A stretch of 64,000 nucleotides of DNA, taken from assembly GCF_030159055.1 (NCBI RefSeq), contig NZ_BQXQ01000008.1, positions 62,001 through 126,000 of the forward strand, written 5' to 3'. Positions 25,032 to 33,476 of the stretch are shown here, one piece after another. Made by a program: the position numbers and the translations under genes. The notes under the pieces were generated by a model that worked only from the letters and a program-made list of their open reading frames with translations, had not been told where the DNA came from and made no database searches. Within the stretch, counting starts at the first letter, position 1, and each line of letters begins with the position of its first letter. Source of the stretch: Acidovorax sp. SUPP3334. GTDB lineage: Bacteria; Pseudomonadota; Gammaproteobacteria; Burkholderiales; Burkholderiaceae_C.

Positions 25032-27505
25032 AGGCCGGCATGGCGCCGCACGCCGACCCCGTCATCCTGGGCGTGCGCCACCACAGCCCCGCCTGTGCGC
25101 GGCTGGTGGCGGCGCGCATCCGGGCGCTGCGGCCGGCGTTCGTGCTGATCGAGGGGCCCGCGGATTTCAACGCCCGGCTGGACGAGCTCTACCTGCCGCA
25201 CCGCCTGCCGGTCGCGATCTACAGCTACCTGGGACGCGGCGATACGCACCGCGGATCGTGGACGCCCTTCGCCGAGCACTCGCCCGAATGGCAGGCGCTG
25301 CAGGCCGGGCGGGAGGCCGGCGCGCAGGTGCGCTTCATCGACCTGCCCGCTTGGCACGACGCGTTCGCCCATCTCGAAAACCGCTACGCCGATGCGGCCG
25401 ATGCCGAGCACCAGGCGCGGGCCGAGGCGTATGAGCGCGCGCTGGCGGAGAATCTTTCGGTGCAGGGCCGCGACGCGCTCTGGGACCACCTCTTCGAAGA
25501 CGCGGGGCCGGTGGATGCGCAGGCCGGGTTGGAAGGCGAAGAGCTTGCGCTGCGCCTGTCCACGTACTTCGGCCACCTGCGCGGCGAGGGGGAAACGGGC
25601 TCGCTGGGCAACCAGGCGCGCGAACAGATGATGGCGCGCTGGATCGCCTGGGCCATGGCGCAGGACCAGGGCCCGGTGCTGGTGGTGTGCGGCGGCTACC
25701 ACGCCCCCGCGCTCTCGCGGCTCTGGCGCAACATGCCAGCCAGCGAGCCGGAAACGCCGCGGCCCGAGGAAGGCCCTGAAGGCACTATAAAAAATATAGC
25801 AAACCACCCAATTACCACTAGGGCATCGGCACGATTTGGCTCTTACATCGTGCCCTACACCTTCCGGCGGCTCGATGCCTTCGCAGGCTATGCCTCGGGC
25901 ATGCCATCGCCGCAGTACTACCAATGGCTCTGGGAACACGGGGCCGAGGGCGCGGCCCGCGAGGCGCTGCGCGGCGTGATGCAGCGCCTGCGCGAGCGCC
26001 AGCTGAGCGCTTCCACCGCCGACCTGATGGCCGTGCATGCGCGCGCACTGGGGCTGGCGCGGCTGCGCGGGCACCGGCAGCCGCTGCGCTCGGACTGGCT
26101 GGACGCATTGGCGGGCGCCCTGGTGAAAGAGGCGCTCGACGCCCCCCTGCCCTGGACCTACCGCGGCCCGCTGCGCGCCGGCACCGACCCGGTGCTGGTG
26201 CAGGCGATGGACGTGCTGGCCGGCGACACGGCGGGCCGCCTCGCACCGGGCACGCCGCAGCCACCGCTGGTCGCGTCCGTGCGTGCCGAGCTGGCCGCGC
26301 AGGGCCTGCCGCTGCGCGGCACCGTCACGCTCGACCTGCTGCAGGAAGGCGACCGCGCCCGCAGCCGCGTGCTGCACCGGCTCGCCCTGCTGCAACTGCC
26401 GGGCGTGGTGCGTACGCGCGGCCCGGCGCTGGCGCTGTCGGGCGAACGCGCGGAGGGCTGGAGCCTCAGCGAACCGCTGGAGCAGCAGGCGGCGCTCATT
26501 GAGGCGGGCGCCTGGGGCGCCACGCTGGAAGACGCCGCGCGGGCGCGCCTGGAAGACCGCCTGCGCCAGGCACGCGGGCGCATCGAGCCGCTGGCCGAGG
26601 GCCTGAACCGCGCGGCCTGGGCGGGCCTCGCGGCGCTGAGCGGCGGACTGCTGCGGGACATCGGCGACGCCATCGCGCAAGAGGCGCGGTTCGAGGCGCT
26701 GGCCCCCGCGCTGGGCCTGCTGCACACGCTGCTGCGCCATGGCCAGATGCTCGGCATGGCCGGTGCGCCCGTGCTGCGCGTCGCGGTGGAGGCCGGCTTC
26801 GACCGCGCGCTCTGGCTGCTCGAAGCCCCCGCCGCGGTGGCCACCGCCGACACCGAAGACCATCTGCGCGGCCACCGCGCGCTGCAGCGCATCGTCGCCG
26901 ACACGCTGGCCGACCTGGAAGACGGTGCGCCCGATCCGCTCGCGCTGGAACCCGCGCGCGCCCTAGCGGTATGGCAGCGCAAGGCGGCTGACCCGCAGGC
27001 GGCGCCGGTCAGCCGCGGCGCGGCGCTCGGCGCGGTGCTGGCGCTGTCGGGCCGCCTGGGCGGTGGCGCGCAGGGCGGCGATGCCGCCACCCCCGAGGCC
27101 GGCGTGGAGCAAGCCATGGACCTGCTCGCCGCCATGACCGCCGCCACGCTGGGCGACGCCCTCGCCGGCCTGCTGGCGCTGGCGCGCGAGGCGCTCGCCA
27201 CCGAACCCGCCTTCGCAGCCGGCATGGACCGCCGCATCCGGGCGCTGGACGACGAAGACTTCGTGCAGGCCCTGCCGGCGCTGCGGGCCGCCTTCGCCTG
27301 GCTGCCGCCGCGCGAGCGGGGCCAACTGGCCGGGCAGGTGCTGTCGCTGCACGGCGCGCAGCACCTGCCGCGCCGCACCCTCACGGCCGCGCCCCAGGGC
27401 GCACTGCCCCCCGAAGCGATGGCCCGCGCGCGCGCCGGCGAAGCCGCGGCGGCGGCGCGGCTGGCCGCGTGGGGCATTGCCACCGGCACCGGAGCCCTTT
27501 CATGA
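25028..27505 (+). CDS. DUF5682 family protein (YehM-like)
   Basis: An 825-residue protein of unknown function. The N-terminal block ILGVRHHSPACARLVAARI, FVLIEGPADFN and the later VCGGYHAPAL are typical of DUF5682, which has a distant TIKI/EreA-like appearance; this fold relation is tentative. The second half is alanine-rich and helical. GTG 25028 overlaps the ATPase stop by 4 bp; ATG 25040 is an alternative. Residues about 252-268 (TIKNIANHPITTRAS) are encoded by an AT-rich stretch related to the dispersed hairpin repeat, an in-frame insertion. The stop overlaps the VWA gene start. Confidence 0.85.
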   Translation: MKAGMAPHADPVILGVRHHSPACARLVAARIRALRPAFVLIEGPADFNARLDELYLPHRLPVAIYSYLGRGDTHRGSWTPFAEHSPEWQALQAGREAGAQVRFIDLPAWHDAFAHLENRYADAADAEHQARAEAYERALAENLSVQGRDALWDHLFEDAGPVDAQAGLEGEELALRLSTYFGHLRGEGETGSLGNQAREQMMARWIAWAMAQDQGPVLVVCGGYHAPALSRLWRNMPASEPETPRPEEGPEGTIKNIANHPITTRASARFGSYIVPYTFRRLDAFAGYASGMPSPQYYQWLWEHGAEGAAREALRGVMQRLRERQLSASTADLMAVHARALGLARLRGHRQPLRSDWLDALAGALVKEALDAPLPWTYRGPLRAGTDPVLVQAMDVLAGDTAGRLAPGTPQPPLVASVRAELAAQGLPLRGTVTLDLLQEGDRARSRVLHRLALLQLPGVVRTRGPALALSGERAEGWSLSEPLEQQAALIEAGAWGATLEDAARARLEDRLRQARGRIEPLAEGLNRAAWAGLAALSGGLLRDIGDAIAQEARFEALAPALGLLHTLLRHGQMLGMAGAPVLRVAVEAGFDRALWLLEAPAAVATADTEDHLRGHRALQRIVADTLADLEDGAPDPLALEPARALAVWQRKAADPQAAPVSRGAALGAVLALSGRLGGGAQGGDAATPEAGVEQAMDLLAAMTAATLGDALAGLLALAREALATEPAFAAGMDRRIRALDDEDFVQALPALRAAFAWLPPRERGQLAGQVLSLHGAQHLPRRTLTAAPQGALPPEAMARARAGEAAAAARLAAWGIATGTGALS
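25783..25827 (-). repeat. Dispersed hairpin repeat relative, copy D, inside the DUF5682 gene
   Basis: An AT-rich island containing ACTATAAAAAATATAGC and CCACTAGGGCAT, both core blocks of the dispersed repeat, but in rearranged order relative to copies A-C. It is in frame with the surrounding gene and adds about 15 residues unlike the flanking high-GC coding sequence. Confidence 0.65.
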
Positions 27506-28629
27506 CACGGCTGACCATTCCCGACCCACTGCAGCGCTGGCGCCTTTTGCTCGGCGAACCGGCGGAACCCGCTTGCGGCGCGCTCGGCGATGCCGCGCAG
27601 GCGGCCGATGCGGCGCTCGAATGGCTGTACGGCCGCGACAGCGACCGCACCGAACGCGGCGAGCGCAGCGCCGGCCTGGGGCCCTCGGCCCTCAGCACGC
27701 CGGACTGGATCAACGCCATCCACACGCTCTTTCCCAAGGAAGTGATCGAGCGCCTGGAACGCGATGCGGTGGAGCGCTACGGCATCGACGAAGTGGTGAC
27801 CAACCTGGAGGTGCTGGAGCGCATCGAGCCGTCCGAATCGCTGCTGCGCGCGGTGCTGCACACCAAGCACCTCATGAACCCGCAGGTGCTGGCCGCCGCC
27901 CGCCGGCTCGTGGCCGAGGTGGTGCGGCGCATCATGGAAAAGCTCGCCACCGAAGTGCGCCAGGCCTTCAGCGGCAGCCGCGACCGGCGCCGCCGCTCGC
28001 GCATGAAAGTGGCGCGCAACTTCGACTTCCGGCGCACCCTGCAGTCCAATCTGCGGCGCTGGGACCCTGCCCGGGGCAAGCTCTATGTGGAGCGGCCGGT
28101 CTTCATCAGCCGCTCGCGCCGGCATGCCGAGCCGTGGGACATCGTGCTGCTCATCGACCAGAGCGGCTCGATGGTGGACTCCGTCATCCACAGCGCGGTG
28201 ATGGCCGCATGCCTTTGGCAGCTGCCCGGCATGCGCACGCGGCTGGTGGCCTTCGACACGCAGGTGGTGGACCTCACGGCCGATGTCTCCGACCCGGTGG
28301 AGCTGCTCATGAAAGTGCAGCTCGGCGGGGGCACCGACATCGCCCGGGCCGTGGCCTATGCGCAATCGCTCGTCGCCAACCCGGCCCGCACCATCGTCGT
28401 GCTGGTCAGCGATTTCTACGAAGGCGGCGACCCCGGAGAACTCGTGCGCCGCGTGAAGGCGCTGACCGGCGCGGGCGCGAAGGTGCTGGGCCTGGCCGCG
28501 CTGGACGCGCAGGCCGAGCCCGCCTACGACCGAGAAATGGCCGCGCGCCTCGTGAAAGAAGGCGCGCAGGTCGGCGCCATGACCCCGGGCCAGCTCGCGG
28601 GCTGGCTGGCCGAGAAGGTGCAGGCATGA
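27502..28629 (+). CDS. VWA domain protein (YehP-like)
   Basis: A 375-residue protein with a helical N-terminal half and a von Willebrand factor A domain from about residue 210. The metal-ion-dependent adhesion site is intact: D219-x-S221-G-S223 in LLIDQSGSM, and the distal threonine in LGGGTDIAR. A basic stretch (SRDRRRRSRMKVARNFDFRR) lies just before the domain. It is the expected partner of the MoxR ATPase at 23886. Both ends overlap neighbours by ATGA, showing tight translational coupling with the DUF5682 and SWIM genes. Confidence 0.92.
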   Translation: MTRLTIPDPLQRWRLLLGEPAEPACGALGDAAQAADAALEWLYGRDSDRTERGERSAGLGPSALSTPDWINAIHTLFPKEVIERLERDAVERYGIDEVVTNLEVLERIEPSESLLRAVLHTKHLMNPQVLAAARRLVAEVVRRIMEKLATEVRQAFSGSRDRRRRSRMKVARNFDFRRTLQSNLRRWDPARGKLYVERPVFISRSRRHAEPWDIVLLIDQSGSMVDSVIHSAVMAACLWQLPGMRTRLVAFDTQVVDLTADVSDPVELLMKVQLGGGTDIARAVAYAQSLVANPARTIVVLVSDFYEGGDPGELVRRVKALTGAGAKVLGLAALDAQAEPAYDREMAARLVKEGAQVGAMTPGQLAGWLAEKVQA

Positions 28630-30773
28630 ACGCGCCGCTGCGGGCCGACCTGCTCGAACTCACCCCCGAGGCGCTGATGGCGCTGGCCAACGCGGGCTTC
28701 GTCAAGCGCGCGCAAAAGGACGTGGCCGCCGGGGTGCTGCCGCGGCTGGAGACCGAGCCCGACGGCACCGTGCGCGCGGAATTCGACGACGGCGCACGCA
28801 CGCGCCTGCCGCCAGGCCGCACGCTGCGCGATGCCGCCTGCACCTGCGCCGCAAGCGGCATGTGCCGCCACCGCGTCATGCTGGTGCTGGCCTATCAACG
28901 ACTGAACGGCACGGCGAGCACCCCGGCGGCCGATGCGTCCACGGCCGCGGCGCAGCCCTCGGACCCGGGAGGCCCCTGGAGCCCCGCGCATTTCGACGAC
29001 GCGGCAGTGGCGGCCAGCGTGGCACCCTCGGTGCTGGATCAGGCCGCGCGGCTGGCGGCCTCGCGCCCCGTGGTGGCGGTGCAGCCGTGGCAGGGCCACG
29101 CCGCACCGCCCACGGCCCGGTTGCCGATGTGCACCGTGCGGTTCTTCTCGCGCAGCTCGCTCGTGCATGCGCGCTGCGACTGCCAGCAGGGCAGCGGCTG
29201 CGCGCATGTCGTGGTGGCGCTGTGGGCTTTCCGAGCCGCAGGCGATCTGCCCGCAGGCAGCGAAGAAGCCATGGTGGAAGTGCCACCGCGCGCGGGCACG
29301 GCCCAGGCCGGTGCCGGAACCGGTGCCGGCAGCGACACGGCAGCGGCACCCGCGCACCTGCAGTCCCCCGAAGCGCTGCGCCTGCGCGAGGCGCTCGATG
29401 CGGTGCTGCTGTCGCTGTGGCTCGACGGATCGGCCCAACCCGCGATGGCCCTCGCCGCGCGCTTCGAGGCCTTGCGGGCGCAGGCGCAGGCCCTGGGCTG
29501 GCGCTGGGTGGACGACGGCATCGCAGAGCTGTGGCTGCAGCTGCAGTCGCTGCAGGCCCGCAGCAGCCGGCACGACCCGGCGCGCCTGCTGGCCGTAGCG
29601 GCCGAGCTGTGGGCGCGCCCGCGCGCCGCAGCCCATGCCGAGGCCACCGCCACGGACAGGACGGGGGCCGCACGCCCCGCGCTGCATGCCAGCCAGATCC
29701 TGGGCGCGGGCGTGAAGGGCGAGGTCGCGCTGGACCACATCAAGCTCGTCTCGCTGGGCGCCGCGCTGTGGTCCGACGCAGCCGCAGAAGGCGCCAACGT
29801 GCTCTTCGCCGATCCGGACACGCAGACCGTAACGGTGCTGGAACGCCAGTGGCCACGCGGCGAAGGCGACAACGCCCCCGCGCAGGCCCTCGCCGGGCGG
29901 CGCGTGGCGGGGTTTCCGCTGCGGCAGATCGCGGCGGGGCAGGTCATCACCAAGACCGCCACGCGCCGCGCCAACGGCCTCATCGACATCACCGCCGGGG
30001 CGCGCCAGACCGGGGTGATGCCGCTCTCGCCCACTGCCTGGGACGAACTGGCCCCGCCCTTGCGCCAGGCCAGCGTGCAATCGCTGCGCGATCGCCTGCG
30101 CGCCGCGCTTCCCGATTTCGTGCAGCCGCGCCAGGCCGCCACGGGTGCTGCCAGCGGGGCTTCGGGCGCGCTGCATGTGGTGGCGCTGGAAGGCGGCATG
30201 CAGGTGCACGGCTGCGAGTGGGATGCGGCTGCGCAGGTGCTGCATGCGCGCATCGCGGACCCGCAGCAGGAAGACGCCGGGCCGGCACTGCACCTCGCGC
30301 TGCCGCACCGTGCGGCCGCGCCGGGCGCCGTGGACGCGCTGGCCCGCGCGCTGGCCGGCGAATGGGGGCCGCTGCGCGCGGTGGCCGGGCCGGTGGCGCT
30401 GCGCGGCGGCGAGGCGGTCATGCAGCCGCTGGCCCTGCTCACCCACCAGCGCGCCGTGGTGCCGCAGATCGAGCCGCCAGCCGCCCAGCCGCTCGCGCTG
30501 CGCACCTGCGCCGACGCGCCCACGCCCCTGCAGGCCCTGCTCGACGAAACCCTGCAATCGCTGGCCCAGTGGCTGCGACAGGGCCTGCGTCACCAGACGG
30601 GTGGGCTGGACGCGCGCGCGCAATCCCAGGCGCTGCAGCTGCGGCAAAGCGGCCTGGACCGCAGCGCCGCGCTGCTCGAAAGCCTTGGGAGCCACCTGAG
30701 GTCTGCCGACCGCGGGCCGCTGCTGGCAGCGCTCTCAACGCTGGTACTGCTGCTTCAGGCACAAGGCGGCTAG
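28626..30773 (+). CDS. SWIM zinc-finger protein (YehQ-like)
   Basis: A 715-residue protein. The N-terminal 100 residues carry a SWIM zinc-finger pattern, C-x-C (72, 74) then C-x-H (80, 82) in CTCAASGMCRH. A second CxC...CxH set occurs near residue 183 (CDCQQGSGCAH), so two zinc sites are likely. The rest is an Ala/Arg-rich body with no recognised domain. SWIM fingers bind nucleic acid or protein. This is the last gene of the yeh-type cluster and starts by ATGA overlap with the VWA gene. No terminator is obvious after the stop. Confidence 0.87.
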   Translation: MNAPLRADLLELTPEALMALANAGFVKRAQKDVAAGVLPRLETEPDGTVRAEFDDGARTRLPPGRTLRDAACTCAASGMCRHRVMLVLAYQRLNGTASTPAADASTAAAQPSDPGGPWSPAHFDDAAVAASVAPSVLDQAARLAASRPVVAVQPWQGHAAPPTARLPMCTVRFFSRSSLVHARCDCQQGSGCAHVVVALWAFRAAGDLPAGSEEAMVEVPPRAGTAQAGAGTGAGSDTAAAPAHLQSPEALRLREALDAVLLSLWLDGSAQPAMALAARFEALRAQAQALGWRWVDDGIAELWLQLQSLQARSSRHDPARLLAVAAELWARPRAAAHAEATATDRTGAARPALHASQILGAGVKGEVALDHIKLVSLGAALWSDAAAEGANVLFADPDTQTVTVLERQWPRGEGDNAPAQALAGRRVAGFPLRQIAAGQVITKTATRRANGLIDITAGARQTGVMPLSPTAWDELAPPLRQASVQSLRDRLRAALPDFVQPRQAATGAASGASGALHVVALEGGMQVHGCEWDAAAQVLHARIADPQQEDAGPALHLALPHRAAAPGAVDALARALAGEWGPLRAVAGPVALRGGEAVMQPLALLTHQRAVVPQIEPPAAQPLALRTCADAPTPLQALLDETLQSLAQWLRQGLRHQTGGLDARAQSQALQLRQSGLDRSAALLESLGSHLRSADRGPLLAALSTLVLLLQAQGG

Positions 30774-30938
30774 GGCGGCCGCGAGACTGCGCGCGTGCCA
30801 GCGGGTGCGCGCGCGTCGGGTGCACGCAGGCCGAATGCCGGCTGAAAGCCCGCGAATGCCGGCACCTCTTTCCGGCTCGGCCGTCCGCACATCGATTTCC
30901 GTGTCTATGTCATCAAACAACGCACCGGGGGCAGCGAG

Positions 30939-31133
30939 GTGCTTCCCGATACCCGCACGCAGACTCCCTCTTTTGCAGCGGCGGCGTTCTGGGCGCTCTA
31001 CGGTCAGCCCTTCGATGGAGCGCACCTCTTGCTGATGTCGCGCGACAACAGGCAGATCAATGCGTACCGCTACGGCACCCAGCCGGGCGAACGCGACTAT
31101 CTGGCGCCGGGCGGTGCCCTGGCTGAGAAATGA
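30939..31133 (+). CDS. Small conserved protein before an HTH gene, possibly 5'-truncated
   Basis: Sixty-four residues from a GTG codon, with aromatic-rich blocks AAAFWALYGQPFDGAHLLLM and NAYRYGTQPG. The same frame is open and protein-like back to 30846 (RPHIDFRVYVIKQRTGGSEV) but contains no start codon there, so the gene may have lost its 5' end. Its stop overlaps the HTH gene start by 4 bp (ATGA), so the two formed an operon. The function is not recognised. It borders the end of the yeh-type cluster and the accessory region. Confidence 0.5.
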   Translation: MLPDTRTQTPSFAAAAFWALYGQPFDGAHLLLMSRDNRQINAYRYGTQPGERDYLAPGGALAEK

Positions 31134-31348
31134 CTGCAGACGATCTGCGCGCGTGGCAGACCGCCATGGGCTACACGCAGCAGGAAGCGGCGCAGCAGTT
31201 GGGCATCTCCTGGGCGACATACAAGCGCCACCTGGTGGGGGCGCCGCCCCTGCAGATGGCACTGGCCTGCGCCGCGCTGGCGGCCGGGTTGTCGCCTTGG
31301 TGGCAGCCGCCCCAACGACCCAAGCGCGCCAAGGCGGCTACGGCTTGA
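31130..31348 (+). CDS. Small XRE-like helix-turn-helix protein
   Basis: A 72-residue DNA-binding protein with an XRE-type HTH, RAWQTAMGYTQQEAAQQLGI followed by SWATYKRHLVG at residues 8-38, then a short hydrophobic helix and a basic tail (PPQRPKRAKAATA). It is translationally coupled to the preceding small protein. Its last 11 bp overlap the 3' end of the minus-strand membrane gene at 31338. The 3' two-thirds of this gene is repeated 680 bp downstream (31870-32028), where the N-terminus is missing. Confidence 0.75.
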   Translation: MTADDLRAWQTAMGYTQQEAAQQLGISWATYKRHLVGAPPLQMALACAALAAGLSPWWQPPQRPKRAKAATA

Positions 31349-31440
31349 CGTGCGGCGTTGACGCCTGCTCGTTGACCCAATCCAGGCTCTTGCCTTTGAC
31401 ACACCAGGCTGGATCGCGCACCCAATCGGTGAACCAGAGA
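31190..31440. repeat. Direct repeat, copy 1 (about 250 bp)
   Basis: The first of two direct copies spaced exactly 680 bp (second at 31870-32120). It covers the 3' part of the HTH gene (+) and the C-terminal codons of the membrane protein (-). The first 190 bp differ at only a few positions; identity then decays. Confidence 0.9.
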
Positions 31441-31829
31441 GTGGGATGCCCCTGGAGATCACTGCATATTGAGTAGCCCAGGCTCGGCATGTTGAAACGC
31501 ACCACCGCTGCGGTCACGGGAATCAACAACATGGAAAGACCGCCCGCCACAATGGAGGCAATGAATGCCCGCTCAAACGGTTTGATCCGTGCATCGCTGA
31601 AGGGCACCGCGCGCATTGATGCGACCACGATTCCGAGGACACAGCAGATACCGATAAAAGGCGCGACCTGCGCGGAAGGGGAGATGCGAACGGCAGGCAC
31701 CCTTTGTGCGACTCCCTCAATGGCGGGCACGATCATGTGGACCACCATCAAGACAGATCCCACCGTCAACCCCAGGTACAGCGGCACACCCCACACCAGG
31801 GTTTTGCGGATTTTTTGGACATCGAACAT
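31338..31829 (-). CDS. Three-helix membrane protein, putative immunity protein (copy 2)
   Basis: A 163-residue membrane protein with hydrophobic segments near residues 12-34, 52-74 and 86-108, and a soluble C-terminal tail of about 50 residues (YSICSDLQGHPTLWFTDWVR through WVNEQASTPHVKP). It is a paralogue, of equal length, of the protein at 32018-32509. The tails are almost identical while the membrane part has diverged. Both lie directly downstream of a putative membrane-active toxin, so an immunity role is inferred. Start 31829 (MFDVQKIRKTL) matches MNDIHQIRKSL of the paralogue. Confidence 0.65.
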   Translation of the reverse strand: MFDVQKIRKTLVWGVPLYLGLTVGSVLMVVHMIVPAIEGVAQRVPAVRISPSAQVAPFIGICCVLGIVVASMRAVPFSDARIKPFERAFIASIVAGGLSMLLIPVTAAVVRFNMPSLGYSICSDLQGHPTLWFTDWVRDPAWCVKGKSLDWVNEQASTPHVKP

Positions 31830-31869
31830 AGACAGCTGGATCGGATTAAGGAATCTCAATATCTCACGC

Positions 31870-32028
31870 GCGCAGCAGTTGGGCATCTCCTGGGCGACCT
31901 ACAAGCGCCACCTGGTGGGGGAGCCACCCCTGCAGATGGCACTGGCCTGCGCCGCGCTGGCGGCCGGGTTGTCGCCTTGGTGGCAGCCGCCCCAACGACC
32001 CAAGCGCGCCAAGGCGGCTACGGCTTGA
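31870..32028 (+). pseudogene. 3' fragment of the duplicated HTH gene
   Basis: It encodes AQQLGISWATYKRHLVG and the rest of the 31130-31348 protein with one visible change (Ala to Glu after VG), but lacks the first 20 residues and a start codon. It is a by-product of the 680-bp-offset duplication that gave the second membrane-protein gene. Confidence 0.85.
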
Positions 32029-32120
32029 CGTGCGGCGTTGACGCCTGTTCGTTCACCCAATCCATGCTCTTGCCTTTGACACACCAGGCTGGATCGCGCA
32101 CCCAGTCGGTGAACCACAGC
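31870..32120. repeat. Direct repeat, copy 2 (about 250 bp)
   Basis: Second copy of the 31190-31440 sequence, in the same orientation. The near-identity over the HTH tail and membrane-protein tail contrasts with the divergence of the rest of the two membrane genes. This suggests gene conversion, or recombination within the tail. Confidence 0.9.
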
Positions 32121-32509
32121 GTGGGGTTGTCTTTCAACTCGGTGCATATCGAATACCCGTTGCGGGGCATATAGACGCGTTGGAGTACAGACGTCACGGG
32201 TATCAAGACCATAGCGGCTACACACACCGCGACAGCGGCGATGAATGCACGTTCAAAGCGCTTGATGGTCTTGTCGCTCAAAGGAATGGCCCTGGTGCTG
32301 GCAACCAGAATGCCCAGGATGCAAGCGATGCCGATAAACGGGATCAATTGGAGCGAAGGCGCAATTCGGACCACTGGCGCTTGGGAAGTGATCGCCTCAA
32401 TGGTGGGCAGGATTTCATGGGCTGTCAGCAGGTAGGCGCCGGCAATTAACCCCAAATACAGCGGCACGCCCCACAGCAGACTCTTGCGGATTTGGTGAAT
32501 GTCGTTCAT
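32018..32509 (-). CDS. Three-helix membrane protein, putative immunity protein (copy 1)
   Basis: A 163-residue paralogue of the 31338-31829 protein. It shares LLWGVPLYLGL near the N-terminus, FIGIACILGILVAS, FERAFIA, and a nearly identical end (PTLWFTDWVRDPAWCVKGKS). Three membrane segments are expected. It starts 28 bp downstream of the toxin-like gene and is probably co-transcribed with it, the usual place for a cognate immunity gene. No homologous family of known function is recognised; the role is inferred from context. Confidence 0.65.
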   Translation of the reverse strand: MNDIHQIRKSLLWGVPLYLGLIAGAYLLTAHEILPTIEAITSQAPVVRIAPSLQLIPFIGIACILGILVASTRAIPLSDKTIKRFERAFIAAVAVCVAAMVLIPVTSVLQRVYMPRNGYSICTELKDNPTLWFTDWVRDPAWCVKGKSMDWVNEQASTPHVKP

Positions 32510-32537
32510 TTGATCGTGGTCCTGCCAGCAGGCATTT

Positions 32538-33476
32538 CTAGTATCTACCGCAGGAGATTCGGCAAAGCCAGTCCCGGACGCTGCGGTCGATGGCACGCCC
32601 TGCCTCCACCTTCTTTTGCTCGATGGCGTTGCGCAGATCGTCTTGCCATGACTGGGCTGTTGTGTCTATGTAGTACATGCCCTGAGCCGTCTGTTCCGGC
32701 AGCATTTTGAGGGCTGTGATCACTTTCTCTTTGATGCTGTAGCGACGATCCAGTACGTTGAGGCCGATCCCGGTGCCAAGAGCAACCACCGCCATAAAAC
32801 CCAGAGGGACCACTGCAACCGCAGTCATCGAAGCGCCTACAAACGCAGCCGCTCCGTAGGCCACCAGTGCGCCTAACCCGCCCTTGACGGCCTCCACGCC
32901 GATACCGCCCACCAGGTCGTACATGGTCTTCTCGTCGTTGAACATGAAGTCCATTACCTCCAGGCCTGTGGACACGACCAAGCCCAGAATGAAGCCGCCC
33001 TTGGCGATCCCCTGCAAGCTCTTCATGCCCAAACCGAGCTGAAGCATTTTCGGGTTGGTCGCCAGATACCGCGTCCCCTGCAGAGCACTGCTGCGCTGGG
33101 CCGAGTACCCTTTGATGATGATGTACGTTCCGGTCGCGGTAGTCTTGATGTAGCTGCCGATCCCGGCCATGCCGATGGCATTCAGCGTCTTGGTAATGGC
33201 CAGCGCATCATTGGCGCCTTGCGCCACCGGCCCGACCCATGGCTCGCTGGCATTCGGGCTGAAGGTCTTCTGCCAGTACTGCCCGAACGTGGACTGGGAC
33301 AACATCTTGCGCAGGTTGAATTCCAGGGCCGCGTTGTTTCTGGCCTTGTCCTGCAGGATGCTCATGTACTGAATCTGCGTCAGCACCAGGACGTCCACCT
33401 GGTTCTTGTCCATGGACTGGGCCAAGGTCTGCCCGTAGCCGACGTTGAAGAACGTGGCCGCAAGTTCTGCACTCAT
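32538..33476 (-). CDS. Putative membrane-active (pore-forming) toxin or effector
   Basis: A 312-residue protein with a soluble N-terminal half and a central-to-late hydrophobic region: GGFILGLVVSTGLEVMDFMF, then GGLGALVAYGAAAFVGASM and AVAVVPLGFMAVVALGTGIG. The amphipathic tail contains EKVITALKMLPEQ. The pattern, including NPKMLQLGLGMKSLQGIAKG ahead of the helices and a conserved DDEKT-like turn, resembles C-terminal domains of secretion-delivered membrane toxins. It has no signal peptide. GGGAG lies upstream of ATG 33476. Two paralogous membrane proteins follow on the same strand. No VgrG, PAAR or Rhs gene is near. The toxin role is inference. Confidence 0.5.
   Translation of the reverse strand: MSAELAATFFNVGYGQTLAQSMDKNQVDVLVLTQIQYMSILQDKARNNAALEFNLRKMLSQSTFGQYWQKTFSPNASEPWVGPVAQGANDALAITKTLNAIGMAGIGSYIKTTATGTYIIIKGYSAQRSSALQGTRYLATNPKMLQLGLGMKSLQGIAKGGFILGLVVSTGLEVMDFMFNDEKTMYDLVGGIGVEAVKGGLGALVAYGAAAFVGASMTAVAVVPLGFMAVVALGTGIGLNVLDRRYSIKEKVITALKMLPEQTAQGMYYIDTTAQSWQDDLRNAIEQKKVEAGRAIDRSVRDWLCRISCGRY

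Noticed and set aside
30735-31262. A 175-codon minus-strand open frame after the SWIM gene
   Set aside because: Translation is low-complexity and overlaps the plus-strand HTH operon, which shows recognisable features.
31489-32028. A plus-strand frame that seems to fuse an unknown N-terminus to the HTH tail
   Set aside because: Its N-terminal part is antisense to the membrane protein; only the HTH fragment from 31870 is genuine and it is a duplicated remnant.
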